A stretch of 64,000 bases of DNA, from assembly GCF_016629665.1 (NCBI RefSeq), contig NZ_JAEPRQ010000001.1, positions 496,001 through 560,000 on the forward strand. The letters are read 5' to 3'. Positions 1-8,760 of the stretch are shown in pieces. The notes under the pieces are model-generated. The model had not been told where the DNA came from and did no database searches. It saw only the letters and a program-made list of their open reading frames with translations. A program made the translations under genes and the position numbers. Within the stretch, counting starts at the first letter, position 1. Each line of letters starts with the position of its first letter. Source of the stretch: Paracoccus caeni. GTDB taxonomy: Bacteria; Pseudomonadota; Alphaproteobacteria; Rhodobacterales; Rhodobacteraceae.

Positions 1-68
1 GCGCAATCATTGCGGTCTCCATGATGATCGCACCACAAGCCAAGCCTTTGACCGGGCACGATTTTTGA
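1..68 (+). CDS. Possible 3' end of a protein gene cut by the window edge
   Basis: The frame starting at base 3 is open from the window edge to a TGA at 66-68 and would end in ...PLTGHDF. The preceding residues are small and hydrophobic, like the last segment of a membrane protein. Only about 21 codons are visible, so this could be chance. No function can be assigned. Confidence 0.28.
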   Translation, partial: AIIAVSMMIAPQAKPLTGHDF

Positions 69-520
69 CAGGTTGGAAAAAGACGTGCGGCTGGGCGCGC
101 GCAAACGCGTCAGGTCAGCAAGTCAGGTTGGAATGCCCCTTACGGGAAAGGCTCAGGCGCGTCGGAAGCCGGTCTGGGCCGAAATCATCCAAAGGGCGTG
201 GGCGGTGGCGATGTTAGTCATGCTGGCCCTCCTTTCGGACTGATATGGGGCAAAGACTGGATGCCGCAGCGATCGTGCCTTTGGCAAGCGCTGGTCTGCG
301 GCAGGATGACGCAGGCGATTCTCCGTGGCTGATCGGCAACAGTTACCGAAGAACAGGTGTTGCGTGGCAGGATGTCGGCGCGCCCTCAGTTCTGGTCAGC
401 AAATGCTGGGATTTTGGCTGCACAGGGCGTGCACTGCGGGTACACCGGGCGTGCACAGGTTGTACACCGCTTGCGAGCGGTGGCGTTGCGGGCGGCGAAA
501 ATAATTCGGGGAACGGAATC
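69..520. other. Intergenic stretch with iteron array and no convincing gene
   Basis: A weak open frame runs to a stop at 241-243 (possible starts TTG 73 or ATG 133), but it has no good ribosome binding site and no recognisable content. Another open frame enters the next gene from 245, but it crosses the iteron array and its early part is not protein-like. The notable content is the 11-bp iteron array at 413-467 on the minus strand. Confidence 0.5.
413..467 (-). repeat. Iteron array copy 1: five tandem 11-bp repeats
   Basis: Read on the minus strand, the five consecutive units are GTGTACAACCT, GTGCACGCCCG, GTGTACCCGCA, GTGCACGCCCT and GTGCAGCCAAA, with no gap between them. Upstream on the same strand is CTCGCAAGCG, and downstream is CCCAGCATTTGCTGA, which contains the dyad CAGCA-TT-TGCTG. 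Three other copies with the same architecture lie at 23242, 53411 and 60098. The 11-bp period is not a multiple of three, so this is not coding. The array lies about 50 bases ahead of the start codon at 521 and points away from it. Confidence 0.9.
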
Positions 521-931
521 ATGGACGGATATGTCGAGCCGCCGCAGATCGCCATTCCGGCCGAATACGAGGCGGCTGAAAGCCCGTCCATCATCTGCAA
601 CGGTGAGAAGGTGCCGTTGGCGGAGGACCAGGTTCATGGCATGGCTGCGGCGCTGCGTCGGTTTCTGGAGGAGCCGGAGAGCCGGGCAGAATTTCCGCGG
701 ATGCATGACGACTATTTCAGACCGCCGCGGACCCTGTGGCTTGGTGATGGCACCAGCAGGATCGTGTATGGGGCATGGGTTTTGTCCTGCCTCCATGCGC
801 CGGAGGAGTTGATTTGGCAGAATTGGCTGTCGCGTCAGATGAGTTTGATCGCCAGACTGGAATTGGACGAGAGAGAACAGCGCTGGTTCATCTCTGGCGG
901 CGGGGTTTTTACGATCAAACCGCGACGCTGA
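521..931 (+). CDS. Hypothetical protein, 136 aa
   Basis: I do not recognise this protein. It starts MDGYVEPPQI and is soluble-looking, with no signal peptide or membrane segment. Acidic and aromatic residues are mixed through it (DDYFRPPRTLWLGDG, ELIWQNWLSRQM), and it ends in a basic IKPRR. The start at 521 is preferred over the open frame reaching back to 245 because it follows a purine-rich GGGGAA at usable spacing, and because the earlier sequence is the iteron array. The next gene follows within about 100 bases on the same strand, so they may be co-transcribed. Function unknown. Confidence 0.6.
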   Translation: MDGYVEPPQIAIPAEYEAAESPSIICNGEKVPLAEDQVHGMAAALRRFLEEPESRAEFPRMHDDYFRPPRTLWLGDGTSRIVYGAWVLSCLHAPEELIWQNWLSRQMSLIARLELDEREQRWFISGGGVFTIKPRR

Positions 932-1036
932 TATGTGGGGTTAGGTGAGGGTGGGCGGATTGCGGAAATGGAGCCCTTTTCTGCTGTTCGTTGCCGCCGC
1001 TATGCTGCGCCGGTAATGTCCTGCTGGAGGCTTCGA

Positions 1037-2287
1037 TTGAAAAATTCGCTGATCAGCAAAAATCGTGATTATCGCCTGCTGCTATCGGCAAGTTCGGTTT
1101 CAAATCTTGGCGATGGTATCGCAATGGTCGCGCTGCCATGGCTGACGACGATGCTCACCAGTGATCCGCTTCTGATAGCGGGGGTTGCTACCGCGCAACG
1201 TCTACCCTGGCTTCTGTTTGCATTGCCTGCCGGGGTCTGGACTGACCGCATGGACCGTCGATTGCTGATGGTACGGGCAGATCTGGTACGGGTCGCGCTC
1301 ATGGCGTTCACTATTCTTATGGTAGTTTCGCAACCCAGCTTGCCTGCGCTGGAAAATTCCAGCTCGGCTGCCATTCTATCCCTGATGCTCATCGCCTTCT
1401 TGTTTGGTTCTGCGGAGGTGATCCGGGACAACGCTGCCCAAACTGTACTTCCTGCAATTGTCGCGCATCAGGATCTGGAACGAGCCAACGGCCAGATGTG
1501 GAGCGCGGAGCAGATCACCGGGCAGTTTATTGGGCCGCCGCTGGCAGGGCTGCTGATCGCCACATCTGTAGCCATGCCCTTCGGGTTCGACGTATCGGCC
1601 TATGCGTTTTCCGCCCTTCTGGTCTGGATGATTGCCTTGCCGCCGAGAAATCTCGCCATCACCACCCGATTTCTCCCTGCATTGATGGAAGGGTTGGCGT
1701 GGATGCGGCAGAATCCCCCGATCCTGCGATTGGCGGTTATGTTGGGGGCAATCAACGCGGTATTCATCGGCGGTATGACGGTTCTGGTGCTGTACGCACA
1801 AGAGGTGCTGGGCTTGTCCGCTACAGGATACGGATTGCTGCTGACTTTCGGTGCAATGGGTGGCGTCGCAGGTGGTTTGCTTGCACCCGCACTGGCCCTT
1901 CGACTGGGCATGAGGTGTAGCCTTCTTACTGCAATTGGCGCATTCGTGGTCATCAATCTCATGCTTGGCCTTTTCGGCTCGACGGTTCTGACCGGACTTG
2001 CCCTGTTTATCGAAGCGGCGGCAGGGATGCTGTGGAACGTGGTTACTGTCAGCTATCGTCAGCGCCTGATCCCGGACGATCTGCTGGGCAGGGTCAACTC
2101 AGTCTATAGGTTCTTCGGCTGGGGCGGGATGCCCTTTGGTGCCATGGGGGCCGGGGCGCTTGTAACGACGCTGACGCCTGCTATCGGGCGGAGTGGCGCA
2201 TTGCACGCACCATATCTGTTCGCCGCCGCCATTTGTAGCTTGCTGGCAGTCTTTGCGGCTCTTCGCCTTCGTTTCGACCGGGCTTAA
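1037..2287 (+). CDS. Major facilitator superfamily transporter (DHA3/EntS-like)
   Basis: This is a 12-helix integral membrane transporter of about 416 residues, probably exporting a small molecule. The N-terminus NRDYRLLLSASSVSNLGDG and the motif-A-like loop PAGVWTDRMDRRLLM are typical of the DHA3 (EntS-like, formerly MFS_3) family. The best start is TTG at 1037, because TGGAGG lies six bases ahead of it; ATG 1016 and a still earlier start at 935 are open in frame but lack a good ribosome binding site. The gene ends against a terminator hairpin shared with convergent accA. The substrate cannot be read from sequence. Confidence 0.82.
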   Translation: MKNSLISKNRDYRLLLSASSVSNLGDGIAMVALPWLTTMLTSDPLLIAGVATAQRLPWLLFALPAGVWTDRMDRRLLMVRADLVRVALMAFTILMVVSQPSLPALENSSSAAILSLMLIAFLFGSAEVIRDNAAQTVLPAIVAHQDLERANGQMWSAEQITGQFIGPPLAGLLIATSVAMPFGFDVSAYAFSALLVWMIALPPRNLAITTRFLPALMEGLAWMRQNPPILRLAVMLGAINAVFIGGMTVLVLYAQEVLGLSATGYGLLLTFGAMGGVAGGLLAPALALRLGMRCSLLTAIGAFVVINLMLGLFGSTVLTGLALFIEAAAGMLWNVVTVSYRQRLIPDDLLGRVNSVYRFFGWGGMPFGAMGAGALVTTLTPAIGRSGALHAPYLFAAAICSLLAVFAALRLRFDRA

Positions 2288-2310
2288 ACGGAAAGGCCCG
2301 GTTTGTCCCG

Positions 2311-2343
2311 CCCCGCCGATTCTCATCTCAAGGCGCGGCGGGG
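2311..2343. terminator. Terminator hairpin between convergent genes
   Basis: A perfect 8-bp stem, CCCCGCCG (2311-2318) with CGGCGGGG (2336-2343), encloses a 17-base loop. It lies between the stop codons of the MFS gene and accA. A short TGTTTT follows on the plus strand. It probably ends both transcripts. Confidence 0.5.
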
Positions 2344-2381
2344 TCGACTGTTTTGACGAAAGCAGATGCGTCCGTCGTGGA

Positions 2382-3341
<960 letters not shown>

Positions 3342-3384
3342 CCAACACTGCTCCGGGCGTCGTTTCGCGCTGACGATTGCGCCC

Positions 3385-3413
3385 TATATGATGCGCTTAG
3401 CGTCAGAATGCAA
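3385..3413 (-). promoter_or_regulatory. Putative sigma-70-type promoter of accA
   Basis: On the minus strand TTGCAT (3413-3408) is separated by exactly 17 bases from CATATA (3390-3385). This would place the start of transcription near 3378, giving a leader of about 37 bases before the accA ATG. Confidence 0.5.
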
Positions 3414-3501
3414 CGCGGCGTGCGGACTTGTCCCTAAGTTGGCTATGCTTTGCACAGATCTCGGGCTAGACACAGGATTGTGAGCTTCGAGGGAGAATGA
3501 C

Positions 3502-4155
3502 GTGAGGCATTTCGTGCTTTCCGTGCTGTCGGTGACACTTGCGGTGTCGCTGCTGGCGCTGGCGACACCGGCGGTGGCGCAGCAGGTCGATTTCGGCGAC
3601 GACGAGGGCGATTGGTCCCGCGACGGCGAATGCGATGACAAGCGTTTCATCGGCGAGGGGATGACGCAGACGCCGCTTTTGGACGAGGATATCGGCCATG
3701 ATGCGACCGATTGCGCCAAGGCGTTCAAGGCGGGCACCATCACCTTGCGCGACGTCGTCACCGAGGATCTGGTTCAGGACGGCATCAACTTCGGCACCGA
3801 TGGTGGCGAATGGGCCAATGACAATGAGTGCGATGACAAGCGTTTTACCGGCGAAGGGATGACCGCGACGGTTCTTCTGGACGAGGATATCGGCCGCGAT
3901 GCAACCGATTGCGCCGGCGCCTATGCTGCCGGGACCATCACCTTGCGCGAGGCGGTGACGCAGAACCTGATCCATGACGGCATCAATTTCGGCACCGATG
4001 GCGGCGACTGGGCCAATGACAACGAATGCGACGATCCGCGCTTCGAAGGTGAAGGCATGACCACGACCGCGCTGCTGCAGGAAGATGTAGAACGGGACGC
4101 GACCGACTGCTTGCAGGCCTATCAGGCCGGGACGATCGATCTGCGCACCTATTGA
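3502..4155 (+). CDS. Secreted protein with three tandem ~65-residue repeats
   Basis: This 217-residue protein has a signal peptide (MRHFVLSVLSVTLAVSLLAL, cleavage after VAQ near residue 30) and is otherwise three near-identical tandem units. Each unit has the pattern [V/N]FG-D-GDWAND-ECDD-RF-GEGM...LL-ED...DATDC...GTI-LR. Every unit carries two cysteines (ECDD and ATDC), suggesting one disulfide per repeat in the periplasm, and is rich in acidic residues that could bind a metal. The GTG start is chosen because GAGGGAGAA lies just upstream and the nearby ATG at 3497 hits a stop at once. Function unknown; it stands alone between two terminators. Confidence 0.82.
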   Translation: MRHFVLSVLSVTLAVSLLALATPAVAQQVDFGDDEGDWSRDGECDDKRFIGEGMTQTPLLDEDIGHDATDCAKAFKAGTITLRDVVTEDLVQDGINFGTDGGEWANDNECDDKRFTGEGMTATVLLDEDIGRDATDCAGAYAAGTITLREAVTQNLIHDGINFGTDGGDWANDNECDDPRFEGEGMTTTALLQEDVERDATDCLQAYQAGTIDLRTY

Positions 4156-4162
4156 CGGAAAA

Positions 4163-4194
4163 GCGGGCGCATCCGGGTTTCGGGGCGCGCCCGC
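4163..4194. terminator. Terminator-like hairpin between convergent genes
   Basis: A perfect 8-bp GC stem, GCGGGCGC (4163-4170) with GCGCCCGC (4187-4194), lies between the stop of the repeat protein and the stop of the aminotransferase. There is no long T-run; ATTTATTATT follows on the plus strand. Confidence 0.45.
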
Positions 4195-4201
4195 CCATTT
4201 A

Positions 4202-5386
4202 TTATTGCAGGTCGGCGAAGGCCTTTTGCAGGCGGCTGACCGCATCCGCGACCCTTGCCCGAGGGGTGGCGATGTTGAAGCGCAGATAATCCTCGCCCCC
4301 CAGACCGAAGGTCTTGCCGTGATTGGCGGCGATGAGGGCCGTCTTTTCGACGCGAGCGGTAAATTCAGCGGGCGACATGCCAGTGCCCGAGAAATCCACC
4401 CATGACAGATAGGTCGATTCCAGCGGCATCGAGCGCAGGCCGGGGATCGCGTTGATCCCGTCGTCGAAAAGGCGGCGATTGCCGTCAAGATAGGCGACCA
4501 GTTGATCGACCCATGCCGCGCCCTCGGGCGAATAGGCGGCGGCGACCATGTCCATCCCCAACATCCCGACCGAGACGCCCCGCGCCATCAGCGCGCCCTT
4601 GAACTTTGCCCGCAGCTCGGGGTCGGCGATGATCGCGTTGCCGATATGGGCGCCGGCGATGTTGAAGGTCTTCGTTGCCGCCGTCAGCGTCACCAGCCGG
4701 TCAGCGATCTCGGGGGCGATGGTGGCGATCATGTGGTGGCGATGGCCCGGATAGACCAGATCGCAGTGGATATCGTCCGAGATCAGGATCAGGTCGTGGC
4801 GGGTGCAGAAATCGGCGACCTCGCGAAGTTCGGCCTTGGTCCAGACACGACCGCCGGGATTGTGGGGCGAGCAGAGGATCAGCATCTTCTCGCGCCCGGT
4901 CAGTTGCCGCTCCCATTCAGGCCAGTCCATCTGGTAGCTGCCGTCCCGAATGGCGAGCGGCAGTTCCACCAGTTCACGGTGCGAGGCGCGGATGACGCGG
5001 GCGAAGGCGTGATAAACCGGGCTCATCACGATCACGCCGTCGCCGGGTTGGGTATAGGCGTCGATCGCCATGGAAACGCCATTGACCAGACCGGCGCAGG
5101 TCAGAATCCAGTCGGTCTCGATCTGCCAGCCGTGGCGGTTCGCCATCCACCACTTGATCGCGTCGAGATAGGGGCGGTTGCTGCCCGGATAGCCGTAAAC
5201 GCCATGGGCGGCGGCGGCCTCGACCGCTTTCTGGACGGCGGCGGGGGGGCGGAAATCCATGTCGGCGACCCACATTGCCAACCCACCTTCGGCAGGCGAG
5301 ACGCCATAGACCCGCTCCATCTCGTCCCATTTGTCGCAATAGGTGCCGATGCGGTCGATGATCTCGTCGAAATCGGGTGTGGTCAT
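4202..5386 (-). CDS. patB: MalY/PatB-type PLP-dependent aminotransferase / cystathionine beta-lyase
   Basis: This is a fold-type I PLP enzyme of 394 residues. MalY/PatB family members cleave the C-S bond of cystathionine or cysteine conjugates. Visible signatures are the N-terminal MWVADMDFRPP substrate-lid segment, YGYPGSN, SPHNPGGRVW, and the Schiff-base lysine in AATKTFN at about residue 239. The open frame extends far upstream to 5923 across the opposite-strand deformylase, so ATG 5386 is the real start; it gives a family-length protein starting MTTPDFDEIIDR. It is divergent from def with an 87-base gap. PatB versus MalY cannot be settled from sequence alone. Confidence 0.88.
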   Translation of the reverse strand: MTTPDFDEIIDRIGTYCDKWDEMERVYGVSPAEGGLAMWVADMDFRPPAAVQKAVEAAAAHGVYGYPGSNRPYLDAIKWWMANRHGWQIETDWILTCAGLVNGVSMAIDAYTQPGDGVIVMSPVYHAFARVIRASHRELVELPLAIRDGSYQMDWPEWERQLTGREKMLILCSPHNPGGRVWTKAELREVADFCTRHDLILISDDIHCDLVYPGHRHHMIATIAPEIADRLVTLTAATKTFNIAGAHIGNAIIADPELRAKFKGALMARGVSVGMLGMDMVAAAYSPEGAAWVDQLVAYLDGNRRLFDDGINAIPGLRSMPLESTYLSWVDFSGTGMSPAEFTARVEKTALIAANHGKTFGLGGEDYLRFNIATPRARVADAVSRLQKAFADLQ

Positions 5387-5473
5387 GGCTGTGGTCCCCG
5401 CTGCTTTGTCCGTTCGCTTCCTTGCATACGCCGGTTGTTGCTTATGGTGAAGGCATGGCCTAAATCGCAAAGC

Positions 5474-5995
5474 ATGAACCTGCGTCCGATCCTGATCCAT
5501 CCCGACCCTCGCCTGAAGAAGGTGACCGAGCCTGTGGCACGGATCACCCCGGATATCGAAAAGCTGGCTGCCGATATGCTGGCGACGATGTATGACGCGC
5601 CGGGCGTGGGCCTTGCCGCCCCGCAGGTCGGCGTGTTGAGCCGTGTGTTCGTCATGGATGCGACCCGCGACCCCGAGGCTGATCGGCGTCCGATGGTGCT
5701 GATCAACCCCGAGATCAGCTGGAGTTCGGAAGAGCAGAACACCTATGAGGAAGGCTGCCTGTCGATCCCCGATCAATATGCCGATGTGACCCGCCCGAAG
5801 CAGGTTCGCATGCGCTGGCTGGGACTGGACGGCAAGACCCATGAGGAAGAGTTCGACGACCTCTGGGCGACCTGTGCGCAGCACGAGCTGGACCATCTGG
5901 ACGGGGTGCTGTTCATCGACCACATCTCGGCGATCAAGCGGCAGATGATCACGCGCCGGATGGTCAAGCTGAAGCGCGAGAGGGCGCGTGCCTGA
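5474..5995 (+). CDS. def: Peptide deformylase (catalytically complete)
   Basis: Deformylase removes the N-formyl group from nascent proteins as they leave the ribosome. All three metal/catalytic motifs are present in the 173 residues: GVGLAAPQ (about 44-51), EGCLSIP with the metal-ligand Cys95, and HELDH (137-141) with the two ligand histidines and the catalytic glutamate. An upstream in-frame ATG at 5444 exists, but MNLRPILIHPDPRL is the typical family start. It is the first of three tandem deformylase-type genes followed by fmt, so one transcript would encode both addition and removal of the formyl group. Confidence 0.96.
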   Translation: MNLRPILIHPDPRLKKVTEPVARITPDIEKLAADMLATMYDAPGVGLAAPQVGVLSRVFVMDATRDPEADRRPMVLINPEISWSSEEQNTYEEGCLSIPDQYADVTRPKQVRMRWLGLDGKTHEEEFDDLWATCAQHELDHLDGVLFIDHISAIKRQMITRRMVKLKRERARA

Positions 5996-6515
5996 GGCTG
6001 ACCTGCCGGGCTGGACGCGCCCCGATCTTGAGGGCGAGCTTGCGCGTGGCGATGTCCGAGATATCCTGATACATCCCGATCCTCGATTGCATCAGCGCTG
6101 CGAGCCCGCGGGTTCCGTGAGTGGGCAAGAGTTGCGCACGCTTACGGCGGATTTGCTGGCGACGATGTATGAAGCGGGGGGCAGGGGTCTGGCCGCACCG
6201 CAGATCGGTGTGATGTTGCGGGCCTTTGTCATGGACGCGCATTGGAAAGAAGGCCGTCCCGATCCGCAGGTGATGCTTGATCCCGAGATCCTGTCGCGCT
6301 CGGTCGAAGAGGTGGCGGCGGTCGAGCAATGTTTGTCGATCCCCGATCAGCCGGTCGAGGTGTTGCGGTCCGCGAGTATCGCGATTGCGTGGTATGATCT
6401 GGACGGGCACCACCACGAACGGACGCTGTCCGGCATCGAGGCGCGGATCTTTCAGCATGAAGCCGACCATCTTGACGGGCGGCTGATCGTGGACCCTGTG
6501 GACGGTGCGGAATGA
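5988..6515 (+). CDS. Second peptide deformylase paralogue
   Basis: A 175-residue paralogue of the preceding deformylase. The metal ligands survive: Cys115 in EQCLSIP (the usual glycine of EGCLS is glutamine here) and HEADH (157-161) with its glutamate. Motif I is GRGLAAPQ. An N-terminal extension of about 20 residues precedes the DILIHPDPRL block. The GTG start overlaps the end of def by eight bases, which implies translational coupling. It could be an active deformylase with altered specificity. The Gly-to-Gln change beside the catalytic Cys makes reduced activity possible. Confidence 0.85.
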   Translation: MPEADLPGWTRPDLEGELARGDVRDILIHPDPRLHQRCEPAGSVSGQELRTLTADLLATMYEAGGRGLAAPQIGVMLRAFVMDAHWKEGRPDPQVMLDPEILSRSVEEVAAVEQCLSIPDQPVEVLRSASIAIAWYDLDGHHHERTLSGIEARIFQHEADHLDGRLIVDPVDGAE

Positions 6516-7012
6516 GCGTGCGCCCGTTTCTGCCCTATACCGACCGCCGGCTGCATATCCCGGCAGAGCCGGTGGCCGAGATCACCGAGACGGTACGGAT
6601 GATCTGGGACGATATGGTCGATACGATGGACGCGATGCCCGGCGTTGGTCTGGCCGCGCCGCAGATCGGGATCATGTTTCGGCTGGCGGTCGTCGATGCC
6701 TCGGACAAGCGCGGGCAGGCGGTGCGGATGGCCAATCCCGAAGTGCTGCATGCCAGCGTGCAGTTGCGCAGCCATGATGAGGCCAGTCCGAACCTGCCGG
6801 GCGTCTTCGCGCCGATCAACCGTCCGCGCGCGGTGACGGTCCGGTTTCTGAACGAGACGGGCGAGATCGAAGATCGGGATTTCGTCGGGCTTTGGGCGAC
6901 CAGTGTGCAGCATCAGATCGACCATCTGAACGGGCGGATGTATGTGGACCACCTGACGCCGCTGCGCCGCAAGATGCTGGTGGCGAAATCGGCCAAGCTG
7001 GCGCGGCGATAG
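6512..7012 (+). CDS. Degenerate peptide deformylase-like protein (active-site residues lost)
   Basis: The third tandem paralogue, 166 residues. Motif I is intact ([10 protein letters not shown], 44-53), but motif II reads EASPNLPGV where EGCLS is expected, so the metal-binding cysteine is missing. Motif III is HQIDH (134-138), so the catalytic glutamate is replaced by glutamine. It should therefore not be a working deformylase, yet the frame is intact and the fold core conserved, which suggests a retained non-catalytic role. It overlaps the previous gene by four bases (ATGA). Its stop is followed by a hairpin-plus-tail intergenic element and then fmt. Confidence 0.85.
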   Translation: MSVRPFLPYTDRRLHIPAEPVAEITETVRMIWDDMVDTMDAMPGVGLAAPQIGIMFRLAVVDASDKRGQAVRMANPEVLHASVQLRSHDEASPNLPGVFAPINRPRAVTVRFLNETGEIEDRDFVGLWATSVQHQIDHLNGRMYVDHLTPLRRKMLVAKSAKLARR

Positions 7013-7020
7013 GCGAGGCC

Positions 7021-7063
7021 GGGGCGCTGCCCCGGACCCCGGGATATTTGGATGAAGAAGAAG
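7021..7063 (+). repeat. 3'-end intergenic element: hairpin plus ATATTTGG...GAAGAAG tail
   Basis: Directly after the third deformylase gene, GGGGC-GCT-GCCCC forms a short stem. It is followed by GGACCCCGGGATATTTGGA and then TGAAGAAGAAG. Related elements follow scoB (53503-53564, minus), folD (40335-40371, minus) and the MarR gene (23332-23362, minus), always after a stop codon and in the direction of transcription. The AAGAAGAAGG end here also serves as the ribosome binding region of fmt. From memory, elements of this kind are frequent in Rhodobacteraceae genomes. Role unknown, possibly termination or 3'-end processing. Confidence 0.7.
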
Positions 7064-7071
7064 GGTTTGCC

Positions 7072-7965
7072 ATGCGCGTGATCTTCATGGGAACGCCGGA
7101 TTTTTCGGTGCCTGCCTTGCGGGCGATTGCTACGGTGCATGAGGTGGTGGCGGTGTATTCGCAACCGCCTCGGGAAGCGGGGCGGGGGCAGAAGCCGCGT
7201 CCGTCGCCGGTGCAGCTTGTGGCCGAGGAGTTGGGGATCCCGGTGCGGGTGCCGCTTCGGCTGAAGGATGCCGATGAGCAGACGGCGTTTGCGGCTTTGG
7301 GCGCGGATGTTGCCGTCGTCGTGGCTTATGGGCTGATCCTGCCGCAGGCCGTTCTGGATGCGCCGAGGCTTGGTTGCCTGAATATCCACGCCTCGTTGTT
7401 GCCGCGCTGGCGTGGGGCGGCTCCGATCCATCGGGCGGTGATGGCGGGGGATGCCGAGACCGGCGTGGCGATCATGCAGATGGAGGCGGGGCTGGATACC
7501 GGGCCGGTATTGGCCGAGGCGCGGACAGCGATCGGGGCGGGCGAGACGACCGCCGATCTGCATGACCGGCTGGCCGGGATGGGGGCAGAACTGGTGGTCG
7601 ATGTATTGGCGCGGTTGCCGCTGCCCGCTGTGGCGCAGGCGGCTGAAGGCGTCACCTATGCCGCCAAGATCGACAAGGCCGAGGCGCGCATTGACTGGAC
7701 GCGGTCTGCGGTGGAACTGGACCGGCTGATCCGGGGGCTGTCGCCGTTTCCGGGCGCATGGTGCGAGGTTGCGGGCGAGCGGGTGAAGCTGCTTCGAAGC
7801 CGTATAGCTGAGGGCGCGGGGCAGCCTGGTGAGGTTTTGGACGGGCTGACCATTGCCTGCGGCGAAGGGGCGATTGAGATCACCGAGGCGCAGCGGGCAG
7901 GCCGCAAGCCGATGCGCGCCGAAGAATTGCTGCGGGGTTGGGCCTTGCCCGCAATGCTGGATTGA
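7072..7965 (+). CDS. fmt: Methionyl-tRNA formyltransferase
   Basis: Fmt formylates initiator Met-tRNA using 10-formyl-tetrahydrofolate. The 297-residue protein has the start [16 protein letters not shown] and the catalytic block [17 protein letters not shown], in which Asn, His and a downstream Asp (the GLDTGPVL segment) are the family catalytic residues. A C-terminal tRNA-binding domain runs from about residue 205 ([15 protein letters not shown]). It follows three deformylase-type genes on the same strand. The start ATG has AAGAAGAAGG just upstream. Confidence 0.96.
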   Translation: MRVIFMGTPDFSVPALRAIATVHEVVAVYSQPPREAGRGQKPRPSPVQLVAEELGIPVRVPLRLKDADEQTAFAALGADVAVVVAYGLILPQAVLDAPRLGCLNIHASLLPRWRGAAPIHRAVMAGDAETGVAIMQMEAGLDTGPVLAEARTAIGAGETTADLHDRLAGMGAELVVDVLARLPLPAVAQAAEGVTYAAKIDKAEARIDWTRSAVELDRLIRGLSPFPGAWCEVAGERVKLLRSRIAEGAGQPGEVLDGLTIACGEGAIEITEAQRAGRKPMRAEELLRGWALPAMLD

Positions 7966-7980
7966 GCGGCGGGCGGGGTT

Positions 7981-8694
7981 TCAGGCTTGGTCCGGGTAGA
8001 ATTCGCTGTAGATCAGTGATTCCTTCTGCCGAAGAAGGGCTGTCGTTGTTTCGGACAGAACCGGGCGCAGATGTGCTCCGCTGACGGCGGCATTGATGGT
8101 TGCCTGTTCGGCAAGGAAGGTTTCGGCCCGGTCGGCATCCAGCAGGTGCGGATAGCGGGCGATCAGGTTGCGGAGATCGGTTGTCAGGTTCTCCTGCCGC
8201 AGAACATCGGTCCAGAGGCGCTTTTCGCCATAGGTCTTTGACAAAGCCGGGCCGGGGGTAGCGTTGAGCGTCGCAAGTGGCTGGGGAAGCGCCAGAAGCA
8301 GGTGGCGGAAGGTCATGAAGCCGATGTCGAATTTCCGCGCCGGGGCGGCGAAATCCTTGTGCAGGATCGGGGCGAGATCGGCAGAAAGCATGATCTGCAC
8401 GAATTCCTCGAAACCTTCCTGTGTCGGCTTGTAAACCTCTTCGGCATCGCGCTGCTTCAGGCTGTGGTAAAGCGCGCCGCGCCGGTCCAGACCGTAGCGG
8501 AAGATCGACAGATATTGTTGCAGCGGATCGCGGACCGAGATGACGTGGACCGCAGAAGGGTCGCGCGTATCGATCCTGCCGTGCTGGACCGCCTTGATCA
8601 GTGGCAGGCGGCAACTGGCCCGGAGGAAGGCCGCGACATACATCGAGCCGGTTTTCTGGACATCCAGATAGACCAGTTGGCCGAAATCAAGCAT
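7981..8694 (-). CDS. Sulfotransferase-like P-loop protein
   Basis: A 237-residue protein beginning MLDFGQLVYLDVQKTGSMYVAAFLR. The VQKTGSMYVAAF segment resembles the PAPS 5'-phosphosulfate-binding loop of sulfotransferases (K-T-G/A-S/T-pattern), and VHVISVRDPLQQYLSIFR resembles the second PAPS-binding block (xxRDPxxxxxS). It probably acts on a sugar or lipid, but the substrate is unknown and no partner genes are adjacent. ATG 8694 is preferred; a GTG lies one codon upstream. Confidence 0.6.
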   Translation of the reverse strand: MLDFGQLVYLDVQKTGSMYVAAFLRASCRLPLIKAVQHGRIDTRDPSAVHVISVRDPLQQYLSIFRYGLDRRGALYHSLKQRDAEEVYKPTQEGFEEFVQIMLSADLAPILHKDFAAPARKFDIGFMTFRHLLLALPQPLATLNATPGPALSKTYGEKRLWTDVLRQENLTTDLRNLIARYPHLLDADRAETFLAEQATINAAVSGAHLRPVLSETTTALLRQKESLIYSEFYPDQA

Positions 8695-8722
8695 CACTGG
8701 TCCCGGTCCAATGGGTAGCGTG

Positions 8723-8744
8723 CCGGGCGGCGGGAACCGCCCGG
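8723..8744. terminator. GC-rich hairpin downstream of secA
   Basis: A perfect stem, CCGGGCGG with CCGCCCGG, encloses CGGGAA. It lies between the end of secA (minus strand) and the start of the sulfotransferase-like gene. No T-run follows on either strand, so termination is plausible but not certain. Confidence 0.4.
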
Positions 8745-8760
8745 ATCAGGTGCCGATCGG

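Noticed and set aside
343..812. Overlapping ORFs of 85-151 residues on both strands across iteron copy 1
   Set aside because: They owe their openness to high GC. The peptides are Arg/Ala/Cys-rich and cross the 11-bp repeats, whose period is not a multiple of three.
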